Positions 54,296-63,135 of a DNA stretch of 64,000 nucleotides are shown one piece after another (the first letter of the stretch is position 1; each line of letters starts with the position of its first letter). The DNA is from Microbacterium faecale. GTDB taxonomy: Bacteria > Actinomycetota > Actinomycetes > Actinomycetales > Microbacteriaceae. The notes under the pieces are model-generated. The model had not been told where the DNA came from, searched no databases, and saw only the letters and a program-made list of their open reading frames with translations. A program made the translations under genes and the position numbers. The stretch is taken from contig NZ_BMHO01000001.1 in assembly GCF_014640975.1 (NCBI RefSeq), forward strand, positions 1,436,166-1,500,165, written 5' to 3'.

Positions 54296-54729
54296 CAGTG
54301 ACCCCCTCCCATGTGCGCGAGCACGTTCGGGATGTGTCGCGCGCTGAAGCCGATCATCGTGACGGCCCAGACCGCGATCACGGTCCAGAACATCACGCGA
54401 TGGTACTTAGCGCCCTTCGACCAGAAGTCGATGAGGATGATGCGCACGCCGTTGAACGCGTGGTAGACGATGCCCGCCACGAGGGCGACCTCGCCGAAGC
54501 CCATGATGGGCGTCTGGTACTGGCCGATGACCGCGTTGTATGCCTCGGGGGAGACGCGGATCAGTGCCGTGTCGAGGACGTGCACGAGGAGGAAGAAGAA
54601 AATGGCAACGCCGGTGATGCGGTGCAGGACCCACGACCACATGCCCTCACCGCCGCGATACAGAGTTCCTCGCGGCACTTTCGACGTCGTCTGAGACACA
54701 TCGAGTGTCTGTCGCGCAGATGCGGACAC
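54295..54729 (-). CDS. sdhC: Succinate dehydrogenase cytochrome b subunit SdhC
   Basis: Cytochrome b556 subunit of complex II, with the conserved VPRGTLYRGGEGMWSWVLHR block (quinone and heme neighbourhood), LLVHVLDTALIR and YHAFNGVRIILIDFW. GTG 54729 has GAGAGG about 8 nt upstream and gives a 144-residue protein; ATG 54735 is 2 residues longer and the frame is open to 54840. First gene of sdhCDAB. The divergent gene manC starts 173 nt away, with a perfect palindrome between them. Confidence 0.92.
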   Translation of the reverse strand: MSASARQTLDVSQTTSKVPRGTLYRGGEGMWSWVLHRITGVAIFFFLLVHVLDTALIRVSPEAYNAVIGQYQTPIMGFGEVALVAGIVYHAFNGVRIILIDFWSKGAKYHRVMFWTVIAVWAVTMIGFSARHIPNVLAHMGGGH

Positions 54730-54846
54730 GATCATCCTCTCTGATCGATGCTGGTGTCGTTCACGCGCACGCTGACTCGCGTGCTCGTCGAACCTTCGTC
54801 CAGGATACTCCCGGGTAGGGGTTTCCTCGACTAAGCCCACCCTAAG

Positions 54847-54864
54847 TATCTCGACGTCGAGATA
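54847..54864. promoter_or_regulatory. Perfect 18-bp palindrome between sdhC and manC
   Basis: TATCTCGACGTCGAGATA reads identically on both strands, with no mismatch. It lies 118 nt before sdhC and 39 nt before manC. It is a likely dimeric regulator site controlling sdhCDAB, manC or both; the regulator is unknown. Confidence 0.6.
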
Positions 54865-54902
54865 TCCGTGTTCTGCGCGCTTGATCGACTACCGTGGACG
54901 CC

Positions 54903-56015
54903 ATGTCTGAGCCGCTCGACGACTTCGTTGCCGTGATCCCTGCCGGCGGGATCGGATCCCGCCTCTGGCCTCTCTCGCGGGCGGAGTCGCCGAAGTTCCT
55001 TCACGATCTGACCGGGTCCGGTCTGACGCTGCTGCGCACCACCTGGGACCGGCTTCTGCCGCTCGCGGGCGCGGCGAACATCAGCATCGTCACGGGGCGC
55101 GCGCACGGAGACAAGGTCGAGGACTCGCTCCCGGACATCGACCTCGACAACGTGTTCATCGAGCAGGACCCGCGCGACTCGGCCGCCGCGATCGGTCTCG
55201 CGGCCGCGATCCTGCACCGCCGCAACCCCGAGGTCGTCATCGGCTCGTTCGCCGCCGACCACGTGATCAAGCGTCAGCGCGTGTTCGAGTTCACCGTGCG
55301 TCAGGCCGTCGCGGCCGCGCGCGAGGGGTACATCGCCACGATCGGGATCCAGCCGAGCGAGCCGGCCATCGGCTTCGGCTACATCAAGACGGGCGACGAG
55401 CTCGTCATCGACGACGCTCCGATGGCGGCACGCGTGGAACGCTTCGTCGAGAAGCCCGACCTCGCGACGGCGCGCGCCTATTTCGCCGACCGCTCCTATC
55501 TCTGGAACGCGGGCATGTTCATCTCGCGCGCGGACGTGCTGCTGGACGAGCTCGCGCAGAACGAGCCCGAGCTGCATGCCGGACTGGTCGAGATCGCCGC
55601 GGCGTGGGACACGCCGGAGCGCGACGCGGTCGCGACGCGCGTATGGCCGACGCTGAAGAAGATCGCGATCGACTATGCCGTCGCCGAGCCCGCGGCCGAG
55701 AAGGGGCGGCTGGCCGTGATCCCCGGACAGTTCGACTGGGACGACGTGGGCGATTTCGCGAGCCTGTGGAAGCTCGTCGGCGACGGGAGGCGCGACGGCG
55801 TGACCGTCCTCGGCCCGAACGACAACGTGCTCGAAGACGACGCATCGGCGCTCGTCGTCTCGCAGACCGACCGTGTGATCGCCATGATCGGCGTGCAGAA
55901 CGTCATCGTCGTCGACACCCCGGATGCCCTGCTGGTCACGACGAGCGAACACGCGCAGCGTGTGAAGCAGACTGTCAGCGCGCTGCAGACGCAGGGGCGC
56001 AACAGCGTCCTCTGA
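54903..56015 (+). CDS. manC: Mannose-1-phosphate guanylyltransferase
   Basis: GTP:mannose-1-phosphate guanylyltransferase making GDP-mannose for glycans and mannolipids. The 370-residue protein has the nucleotidyltransferase motif IPAGGIGSRLWPLSR near its start, FIEQDPRDSAAAIGLAAA, GSFAADHVI, VERFVEKPD and WNAGMFISRAD, and FDWDDVGDFAS toward the end. ATG 54903 is preferred over GTG 54894; the ribosome-binding site is weak, so a leaderless transcript is possible. Confidence 0.94.
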   Translation: MSEPLDDFVAVIPAGGIGSRLWPLSRAESPKFLHDLTGSGLTLLRTTWDRLLPLAGAANISIVTGRAHGDKVEDSLPDIDLDNVFIEQDPRDSAAAIGLAAAILHRRNPEVVIGSFAADHVIKRQRVFEFTVRQAVAAAREGYIATIGIQPSEPAIGFGYIKTGDELVIDDAPMAARVERFVEKPDLATARAYFADRSYLWNAGMFISRADVLLDELAQNEPELHAGLVEIAAAWDTPERDAVATRVWPTLKKIAIDYAVAEPAAEKGRLAVIPGQFDWDDVGDFASLWKLVGDGRRDGVTVLGPNDNVLEDDASALVVSQTDRVIAMIGVQNVIVVDTPDALLVTTSEHAQRVKQTVSALQTQGRNSVL

Positions 56016-56183
56016 TCCGCTTCGCGCTAGCCGTCCGAGCGTGAAGATAACTATCGCGTCTCAGCACATCGAACTTGTCGAAACGCGCAGACTCGGCGGG
56101 GTAGCGTGTGCATAATGCCCCGGCGGAAGCGATCCGCCTGGTATCTGTGCAAGGGGCCATTCTCACTGGAGGACGAAAACGTC

Positions 56184-57284
56184 ATGAAGACGATCAAGCG
56201 CACGGCCCTGGGGGGCCTCGCAGTTGTCAGCGCCGGGATCCTGCTCGCGGGATGCGGCGCCGCACCCGAGGAGTCCGCCGGGACCGGCGACGGTGCGAAC
56301 GAAGACGCGGCACCCGACTTCCTGCCGTGCATCGTTTCCGACTTCGGCGGATTCGATGACAAGTCGTTCAACCAGCTGTCGAGCGAGGGCGTCGAGGAGG
56401 CCGCGAACGAGCTCGGCGTCGAGTTCAAGCCGGTCGAGTCGAACGCCGAGACCGACTACGAGCCGAACCTCAACAGTCTCGTGGCCCAGGGCTGCGACGC
56501 GATCACCTCGGTGGGCTTCGCGCTCGCTCCGGCCACGGTCGACGCCGCCAACGCCAACCCCGAGGTCGACTTCATCCTGATCGACGACCTCGGCGACACC
56601 GACTTCGACGGGACGACTGACGCCGAGACGATCAAGCCCGTGCTCTACGACACGGCGCAGGCGGCGTTCCTGGCCGGCTACCTCTCGGCCGGTTACTCGG
56701 AGTCGGGCACGGTCGGCACGTTTGGCGGGCAGGAGTTCCCGACCGTGACGATCTTCATGGACGGCTTCCTGCAGGGCGTCGAGCACTACAACGAGGAGAA
56801 GGGCGCCGACGTCGAGGTCGTCGGCTGGGATGGCAGCACCGGCTCCTTCACGGGCGGCTTCAGTGCCGGTCCCGAGGCGAAGACGGTCGCGCAGAACATC
56901 ATCGACCAGGGCGTCGACGTGATCATGCCCGTCGGCGGACCGATCTACCAGTCGGCGCTCCAGGCGATCAAGGAATCGGACCGCGACATCGCCCTCATCG
57001 GCACTGACGCCGACCTGTTCGTCAGCGACCCCGACACCGAGGACTTCGTGCTCACGTCGGTGCTGAAGAACATGCATCTCTCGGCGTATGAGGCGGTCAT
57101 GGCCAGCGCGAACGATGAGTTCGACACCGAGGCGTACGTCGGCACGCTCGAGAACGACGGCGTCGGCATCGCCGACTTCCACAACTTCGCGGACAAGGTC
57201 GACAGCGAGCTCGCCGCCGAGGTGGAGGCGCTCCAGGAGGCCATCATCGCGGGTGACATCACGGTCGAGTCCTACCTCGACTGA
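56184..57284 (+). CDS. BmpA-family nucleoside-binding lipoprotein
   Basis: Substrate-binding lipoprotein of a nucleoside ABC importer, 366 residues. Lipobox LAGC with Cys24 follows a clear signal. Mature blocks are SDFGGFDDKSFNQLSSEGVE, SLVAQGCDAITSVGFALA, AAFLAGYLSAGYSESG and VDVIMPVGGPIYQSALQAI, which match BMP/Med family members (BmpA, PnrA) that bind purine or pyrimidine nucleosides. GGAGGAC lies 9 nt before ATG 56184. The ATPase, permeases and salvage enzymes that follow support nucleoside import. Confidence 0.93.
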   Translation: MKTIKRTALGGLAVVSAGILLAGCGAAPEESAGTGDGANEDAAPDFLPCIVSDFGGFDDKSFNQLSSEGVEEAANELGVEFKPVESNAETDYEPNLNSLVAQGCDAITSVGFALAPATVDAANANPEVDFILIDDLGDTDFDGTTDAETIKPVLYDTAQAAFLAGYLSAGYSESGTVGTFGGQEFPTVTIFMDGFLQGVEHYNEEKGADVEVVGWDGSTGSFTGGFSAGPEAKTVAQNIIDQGVDVIMPVGGPIYQSALQAIKESDRDIALIGTDADLFVSDPDTEDFVLTSVLKNMHLSAYEAVMASANDEFDTEAYVGTLENDGVGIADFHNFADKVDSELAAEVEALQEAIIAGDITVESYLD

Positions 57285-57295
57285 TCAGCATTGAT

Positions 57296-57327
57296 GGAGG
57301 GAGGTCGGCGGTCGCCGGCCTCCCTCC
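57296..57327 (+). other. Strong intercistronic hairpin after the binding-protein gene
   Basis: GGAGGGAGG-T-CGGC (57296-57309), loop GGTC, and GCCG-G-CCTCCCTCC (57314-57327) form a stem of up to 14 bp, including one G-T pair. No T-run follows. It lies 12 nt after the BmpA stop and 35 nt before the ATPase gene and probably lowers downstream expression or protects the bmpA mRNA end. Confidence 0.6.
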
Positions 57328-57361
57328 CGCCTGGAAGGCGCCAGGAATAGGATCGGCATCT

Positions 57362-58882
57362 ATGAAGCTCGAACTGCGCGGCATCACGAAGAGGTTCGGC
57401 GCGCTCACCGCCAACGACAGCATCGACCTCACGGTCGAGCCCGGCGAGATTCACTCGCTTCTCGGCGAGAACGGCGCGGGCAAGTCGACACTCATGAACG
57501 TCCTCTACGGCCTCTATCAGGCCGATGAGGGAGACATCCTGCTGGACGACGTCGTCCAGAACTTCGACGGTCCCGGCGATGCCATGGCGGCCGGGATCGG
57601 CATGGTGCACCAGCACTTCATGCTCGTACCCGTCTTCACCGTCGCCGAGAACGTCATGCTCGGCCACGAGGAGACCGGGTTCGCGGGCACGCTCGACATC
57701 GGCGCCGCCCGCGAGAAGGTCCGCGAGATCTCCGATCGGTTCGGCTTCGACGTCGATCCGGACGCGATCGTGGAGGATCTGCCCGTCGGCGTGCAGCAGC
57801 GCGTGGAGATCATCAAAGCGCTGTCGCGCGACGCGCATGTGCTCGTCTTCGATGAGCCGACCGCTGTGCTCACGCCGCAGGAGACCGACGAGCTGATGGA
57901 GACGATGCGCCGGCTGCGAGACGGCGGCACGTCGATCGTGTTCATCACGCACAAGCTGCGCGAGGTGCGCGAGGTCTCGGACCGCATCACGGTCATCCGT
58001 CTCGGCAAGGTCGTCGGTGAGGCGGAGCCCACCGCGTCGAACGCCGAGCTCGCGTCCCTCATGGTCGGTCGCGCCGTGGAGCTCACGGTCGCGAAGGACG
58101 CCCCGAAGCTCGGCGATGACGCACTCGTCGTCGACGGCCTGACCGTCACCGACAGCGTCGGCACGGTCGTCGTGGACGACGTCTCGTTCTCCGTGCGCGG
58201 GGGCGAGATCCTCGCCGTCGTGGGTGTGCAGGGCAACGGCCAGACAGAGCTCACGGAGGCCATCGTCGGCCTGCAAGATCGCGTCGGCGGCAGCATTCGC
58301 CTCAACGGGAACGAGCTCCTCGGCCGCTCCGTGCGCGAGATCCTCGACGCCGGCGTCGGCTTCGTGCCGGAAGACCGCAGCGTCGATGGCCTCGTCAAGG
58401 AGTTCTCGATCGCCGAGAACCTCATGCTCGACCGCTCCCACGGTGCGCCGTTCGTCTCGGCTGGCAGCGTGCAGCTGCGCGACCTCGAACGTTTCGCGAT
58501 CGAGAAGATCGACGAGTTCGACATCCGGACACAGGGACCTGCGCAGCCGGCGGGCTTCCTGTCGGGCGGAAACCAGCAGAAGGTCGTCCTCGCACGCGAG
58601 CTGAGCCGCGAGCTGTCGCTGTTCATCGCCGCGCAGCCGACCCGCGGCGTCGACGTCGGATCCATCGAGTTCATCCATACGCGCATCGTCGGCACACGCG
58701 ACGCCGGGATCCCGGTCGTCGTCATCTCGACGGAGCTCGACGAAGCGGCGGCCCTCGCCGACCGGATCATGGTCATGTACCGCGGAAAGGTGGTCGGCAT
58801 CGTGCCCGGCGACACGTCCCGAGAGGAGATCGGCCTGATGATGGCCGGCATGGAGGCCGGCGCCGAGGGAGCAGCCTCATGA
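57362..58882 (+). CDS. Nucleoside ABC transporter ATP-binding protein (fused NBDs)
   Basis: A 506-residue double ATPase of the CUT2/nucleoside importer type. The first domain has GENGAGKS (35-42), a signature-like LPVGVQQRVEIIKALSRDAH and Walker B LVFDEPTAVLTP. The second has a degenerate Walker A GVQGNGQT (288-295) but the signature LSGGNQQKVVLARELSREL. Both features are normal for this family (YufO/NupA/RbsA-like). The gene overlaps the next by 4 nt (ATGA). Confidence 0.94.
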   Translation: MKLELRGITKRFGALTANDSIDLTVEPGEIHSLLGENGAGKSTLMNVLYGLYQADEGDILLDDVVQNFDGPGDAMAAGIGMVHQHFMLVPVFTVAENVMLGHEETGFAGTLDIGAAREKVREISDRFGFDVDPDAIVEDLPVGVQQRVEIIKALSRDAHVLVFDEPTAVLTPQETDELMETMRRLRDGGTSIVFITHKLREVREVSDRITVIRLGKVVGEAEPTASNAELASLMVGRAVELTVAKDAPKLGDDALVVDGLTVTDSVGTVVVDDVSFSVRGGEILAVVGVQGNGQTELTEAIVGLQDRVGGSIRLNGNELLGRSVREILDAGVGFVPEDRSVDGLVKEFSIAENLMLDRSHGAPFVSAGSVQLRDLERFAIEKIDEFDIRTQGPAQPAGFLSGGNQQKVVLARELSRELSLFIAAQPTRGVDVGSIEFIHTRIVGTRDAGIPVVVISTELDEAAALADRIMVMYRGKVVGIVPGDTSREEIGLMMAGMEAGAEGAAS

Positions 58883-60117
58883 GCGTCGTCGACACCGAGC
58901 GGCGCGAGACCGAGCCGTCGCGCTGGCACCGCGCGTTCCAGCAGATCACGACCGGCAACGGCGCCATCGCCGTGCTCTCGATCGTGCTCGCGCTGCTGGC
59001 CGGAACCGTTCTCATCGCCATCACCGACGAGCAGGTGCAGGAGGCGGCGGGCTACTTCTTCGCGCGGCCGGGGGACACCCTCGCCGCCCTGTGGGCCGCG
59101 GCTGCGGGCGCGTACATCGCGCTGTTCGAAGGGGCGATCTACAACGCGGGTGCCGACAGCTTCGCCGTCGCGATCCGCCCCCTCACGGAGTCGCTGAAGT
59201 TCGCCACGCCGCTCATCGCTGCGGGTCTCGGCGTCGGCCTCGCGTTCCGGGCCGGGCTGTTCAACATCGGTGGCCAGGGGCAGATGCTCATGGCGGCCGC
59301 CGCTGCCGGATACGTCGGCGCGTACATGAATCTGCCGATCGGTCTGCACCTCGTCGTCGCCCTCGTCGCGGGCGTGATCGCCGGTGGCATCTGGGCCGGC
59401 ATCGCCGGACTGCTGAAGGCACGCACCGGGGCGCACGAAGTGATCCTGACGATCATGCTCAACCACATCGCCTTCTATCTGCTCGCGTGGATGCTCGCGA
59501 CGCGCGGGATCCTGCAGGCACCCGGTTCGAGCAACCCGAAGACCGCGGCGATGCAGGACACTGCCGTTCTGCCGCAGCTGCTCGGCGACCGGTTCAACCT
59601 GCACGCAGGCTTCATCCTCGCCCTCATCGCCGTCGCCTTCACCTGGTGGCTGCTCGAGCGCTCGAGTCTCGGGTTCCGGCTGCGCGCGGTCGGCGAGAAT
59701 CCGCACGCCGCACGCACGGCCGGCATCAGCGTGGGCGGTTCCTACGTCGTCGTGATGCTGATCGCGGGAGGCCTCGTGGGCCTCGCCGGAGTGACCCAGG
59801 TGCTCGGCACCGTCACGAACGGCTTCGGCGGGGACATCGACGCCGGCATGGGCTTCGACGCGATCACCGTCGCGCTCCTCGGCCGGTCTTCGCCCATCGG
59901 CATCCTCTTCGCCGGGCTGCTGTTCGGCGCGTTCAAGGCCGGCGGGTTCTGGATGCAGGCCGATCAGCAGGTGCCGAACGAGGTCGTCCTCGTCGTGCAG
60001 TCGCTCATCGTGCTCTTCATCGCGGCGCCCCCGCTCGTCCGGGCGATCTTCCGCCTGCCCCAGCCGGGTGCCCGCGCGCGGAGACGCCAGCGCACGGCGA
60101 AGGGAGCATCGCTATGA
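58879..60117 (+). CDS. Nucleoside ABC transporter permease (YufP-like)
   Basis: First permease of the importer, 412 residues, with about nine membrane helices. It contains LGVGLAFRAGLFNIGGQGQMLM and LKARTGAHEVILTIMLNHIAFYLL, the conserved loops of BPD_transp_2 permeases, and a basic C-terminal tail. An N-terminal cytoplasmic stretch of about 30 residues (ETEPSRWHRAFQQITTGNG) precedes the first helix. It overlaps neighbours by 4 nt at each end. Confidence 0.93.
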   Translation: MSVVDTERRETEPSRWHRAFQQITTGNGAIAVLSIVLALLAGTVLIAITDEQVQEAAGYFFARPGDTLAALWAAAAGAYIALFEGAIYNAGADSFAVAIRPLTESLKFATPLIAAGLGVGLAFRAGLFNIGGQGQMLMAAAAAGYVGAYMNLPIGLHLVVALVAGVIAGGIWAGIAGLLKARTGAHEVILTIMLNHIAFYLLAWMLATRGILQAPGSSNPKTAAMQDTAVLPQLLGDRFNLHAGFILALIAVAFTWWLLERSSLGFRLRAVGENPHAARTAGISVGGSYVVVMLIAGGLVGLAGVTQVLGTVTNGFGGDIDAGMGFDAITVALLGRSSPIGILFAGLLFGAFKAGGFWMQADQQVPNEVVLVVQSLIVLFIAAPPLVRAIFRLPQPGARARRRQRTAKGASL

Positions 60118-61394
60118 GTGCCACCGCGCACGCCGTCGTGAGCGATGAACAGCGCCACGTCGCCGTCATCTCGTGGAAGGCACCGGTGATCTTCGGTGTC
60201 TTCACGGTGCTGTTCGCCCTCCTTCCGCTGATCGGACCGCGTGAGGGCGACAGCACGTTCCGCCTCGTCCGGAGCGCCGCGGCCGCGATCCAACTGCCGG
60301 ACCTCGTGCTGCCCTCGAACGCCACGGCGTGGGTCTGCGTCGTGCTGATGGCCGCCTCGACGGTGCTTGCCGTCGTGCTCACGAAGTCGCATCGCGCGAT
60401 GCCGCTGTGGCTCATCGCGGCCTACGTCGCGTTCCTGCTCATCGGCTTCCTCTCGTGGGCGTCCGCCGGCGGTACGCTGCCGATGATCGGCCTGCTCGGC
60501 GGCGCCCTCGCTCTCGCGACCCCGCTCGTCTTCGGCGCCCTGAGCGGCGTGATCGGCGAGCGCGCCGGCGTCATCAACATCGCGATCGAGGCGCAGCTGC
60601 TCTCGGGCGCCTTCACGGGCGCGATCGTCGGATCCGTGACGAAGTCGCCATGGGCGGGGCTCGTCGGAGCGATCCTTGCGGGAATGCTCGTCGGGCTCGT
60701 GCTCGCGGTGTTCGCGATCACCTACTTCGTCAGCCAGATCATCGTCGGTGTGGTGCTGAACGTCCTCGTCATCGGCCTGACGACGTTCTTCTTCAGTACC
60801 GTCATGAGCGACAACCCCGACCTGCTGAACTCACCCGAGGTGTTCCCGACGATCCCGATTCCGCTGCTGAGCGAGATCCCGGTCCTGGGCCCCGTGCTGT
60901 TCCGACAGACGATCATCACGTACCTCATGTATGTCGTGGTGTTCGCCGTCTCCTACGGTCTGTACCGCACGCGCTGGGGCCTGCGCCTTCGCGCGGTGGG
61001 CGAGCACCCGCAGGCGGCAGACACCGTCGGCATCAAGGTCCGCGCGACCCGCTACCGCGCGGTGATGCTCGGCGGCGCCATCGCTGGCATGGGGGGAGCG
61101 TTCTATACGCTCGTGTCGAACCCGCAGTTCGGCCGAGAGATGACCGCCGGTGCGGGCTTCATCGCGCTCGCGGCCATGATCTTCGGAAAGTGGGATCCGA
61201 TCCGTGCCGCGCTCGCCGCGCTGCTGTTCGGGTTCGCCACCAACCTGCAGGGCGTGCTCAGCGTGATCGGATCGCCCGTGCCCAGCCAGTTCATGCTCAT
61301 GCTGCCGTACGTCGTGACGCTGTTCGCGGTCGCCGGGCTCGTGGGCCGTTCGCGACCCCCGGCGGCCAACGGCCAGCCGTACATCAAGAGCTAG
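60114..61394 (+). CDS. Nucleoside ABC transporter permease (YufQ-like)
   Basis: Second permease, 426 residues, with the conserved GALSGVIGERAGVINIAIEAQLL block (residues about 140-162), FVSQIIVGVVLNVLVIGLTTF, and RLRAVGEHPQAADTVGI in the coupling region. The N-terminal 110 residues add helices not present in all relatives. ATG 60114 overlaps the previous stop; the longer frame upstream is out of phase with the operon. Fifteen nt separate it from cdd. Confidence 0.93.
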   Translation: MSATAHAVVSDEQRHVAVISWKAPVIFGVFTVLFALLPLIGPREGDSTFRLVRSAAAAIQLPDLVLPSNATAWVCVVLMAASTVLAVVLTKSHRAMPLWLIAAYVAFLLIGFLSWASAGGTLPMIGLLGGALALATPLVFGALSGVIGERAGVINIAIEAQLLSGAFTGAIVGSVTKSPWAGLVGAILAGMLVGLVLAVFAITYFVSQIIVGVVLNVLVIGLTTFFFSTVMSDNPDLLNSPEVFPTIPIPLLSEIPVLGPVLFRQTIITYLMYVVVFAVSYGLYRTRWGLRLRAVGEHPQAADTVGIKVRATRYRAVMLGGAIAGMGGAFYTLVSNPQFGREMTAGAGFIALAAMIFGKWDPIRAALAALLFGFATNLQGVLSVIGSPVPSQFMLMLPYVVTLFAVAGLVGRSRPPAANGQPYIKS

Positions 61395-61408
61395 GACGGG
61401 GACACGTC

Positions 61409-61807
61409 ATGGACGTCGATTGGGACGAGCTGCGCGAGGTCGCCGTGGCCGCCATGCGCAACGCTTACGTGCCGTATTCGCACTATCCGGTCGGGGCGGC
61501 GGCTCTCGTGGACGACGGCCGCGTCGTCGCCGGCTGCAACACCGAGAACGCCTCCTACGGCGTCGGGCTGTGCGCCGAGTGCGGGCTCGTGTCGAACCTC
61601 GCGATGACCGGCGGGGGCCGGCTCGTCGCCTTCGTATGCGTCAACGGCGACGGCGAGACCATCATGCCGTGCGGGCGCTGTCGCCAGCTGCTCAATGAGC
61701 ACGCGCATCCGACCATGCTCCTCGAGACTGTCTCGGGGGTCCGCACGATCGACGAGGTGCTGCCCGACGCATTCGGGCCCCGCGACCTCGACCGCTTCGC
61801 CCAGTAA
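61409..61807 (+). CDS. cdd: Cytidine deaminase
   Basis: Zinc enzyme deaminating cytidine and deoxycytidine to the uridines, 132 residues. SHYPVGAAALVDDGRVVAG, NTENASYGVGLCAECG (first zinc Cys and catalytic Glu) and IMPCGRCRQLLNE (two further zinc Cys) are all present. The homotetrameric small form is expected from the length. It lies in the nucleoside uptake and salvage operon; deoA follows after 16 nt with AAGGAGA upstream. Confidence 0.96.
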   Translation: MDVDWDELREVAVAAMRNAYVPYSHYPVGAAALVDDGRVVAGCNTENASYGVGLCAECGLVSNLAMTGGGRLVAFVCVNGDGETIMPCGRCRQLLNEHAHPTMLLETVSGVRTIDEVLPDAFGPRDLDRFAQ

Positions 61808-61823
61808 GGAGACAAGAGCGCGT

Positions 61824-63113
61824 ATGACCGAGCCCTTCGACGCCGTTGATGTGATCCGTGCCAAGCGCGACGGCGGGGCCGTCGCCGAGCCCGCGCTGCG
61901 GTGGATGATCGACGCCTACACGCGCGAGTACGTCTCCGATGCGCAGATGTCGGCCTTCGGAATGGCGGTGCTGCTCAACGGCATGACGCGCGAGGAGATC
62001 CGCGTCATGACCGACGCGATGATCAACTCCGGGGAGCGGATGAGTTTCGCGGGTCTCGGCAAGCCCACGGCGGACAAGCACTCGACGGGTGGCGTCGGCG
62101 ACAAGATCACGCTGCCACTGGCCCCCCTCGTTGCCGCACACGGCGTCGCGGTGCCGCAGCTGTCGGGCCGTGGCCTCGGGCACACGGGCGGCACGCTCGA
62201 CAAGCTCGAGTCGATTCCCGGGTGGCGCGCGGCGCTCACGAACGACGAGATGTTCGCGCAGCTGCGAGGATCCGTCGGCGCCGTCATCTGCGCGGCCGGC
62301 TCCGGCCTCGCGCCCGCCGACAAGCGGCTGTACGCGCTTCGCGACGTCACCGGCATCGTCGAGGCGATCCCGCTGATCGCCTCGAGCATCATGTCGAAGA
62401 AGATCGCCGAGGGCACCGAGTCGCTCGTGCTCGACGTGAAGTTCGGCTCCGGAGCCTTCATGAAGGACGCCGAGCGGGCGCGCGAGCTCGCCACGACGAT
62501 GGTCGCGCTGGGCACTGACTCGGGCGTGAAGACCACGGCGCTGCTCACCGATATGAACGTGCCGCTCGGCCGCACGGTCGGCAACGCGAACGAGGTCCGC
62601 GAGTCGGTCGAGGTGCTGGCGGGAGGCGGTCCGGCGGATGTCGTCGAGCTCACCGTCGCGCTCGCGCGCGAGATGCTGCAGATGTCCGGCGTCGACGCGG
62701 ACCCGGCCGATGCGCTCGCCGACGGTCGCGCGATGGACGTGTGGCGCAACATGATCCGCGCCCAGGACGGCGACCCCGACGCCGCGCTGCCGACCCCGCG
62801 CGAGACGCACGTCGTCACGGCCGACCGTGACGGGATCCTCGTCTCGCTCGACGCGTTCGAGGTTGGTCTCGCGGCCTGGCGTCTCGGCACGGGACGCGCG
62901 CGCGCGACAGATCCCGTCGTGCATGCCGCCGGCATCGATCTGCACGCGAAGCCCGGCGACGCCGTACGCGCGGGGGATCCGCTGTTCACGCTCAACGCGG
63001 ACGACGCGGGGCGCTTCGATCGCGCGCTCGACGCCCTGGCGGGTTCGTACGAGATCGGCGATACTGCTCCCGAGGTCGCGCCCATCGTGCGCGACCGCAT
63101 CACCGCAGCCTGA
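61824..63113 (+). CDS. deoA: Thymidine (pyrimidine nucleoside) phosphorylase
   Basis: Phosphorolysis of thymidine or deoxyuridine to base and deoxyribose 1-phosphate. The 429-residue protein has the phosphate-binding motif KHSTGGVGDKITLPLAPLVA near residue 80, QLSGRGLGHTGGTLDKLESI, DVKFGSGAFMK and VGNANEVRESVEVL. The lid C-terminal domain is complete. It uses the uridines and deoxyuridines made by cdd. add begins 22 nt later, with GAAGGAG in between. Confidence 0.96.
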   Translation: MTEPFDAVDVIRAKRDGGAVAEPALRWMIDAYTREYVSDAQMSAFGMAVLLNGMTREEIRVMTDAMINSGERMSFAGLGKPTADKHSTGGVGDKITLPLAPLVAAHGVAVPQLSGRGLGHTGGTLDKLESIPGWRAALTNDEMFAQLRGSVGAVICAAGSGLAPADKRLYALRDVTGIVEAIPLIASSIMSKKIAEGTESLVLDVKFGSGAFMKDAERARELATTMVALGTDSGVKTTALLTDMNVPLGRTVGNANEVRESVEVLAGGGPADVVELTVALAREMLQMSGVDADPADALADGRAMDVWRNMIRAQDGDPDAALPTPRETHVVTADRDGILVSLDAFEVGLAAWRLGTGRARATDPVVHAAGIDLHAKPGDAVRAGDPLFTLNADDAGRFDRALDALAGSYEIGDTAPEVAPIVRDRITAA

Positions 63114-63135
63114 CCCCTTGTCGAAGGAGCATCGC

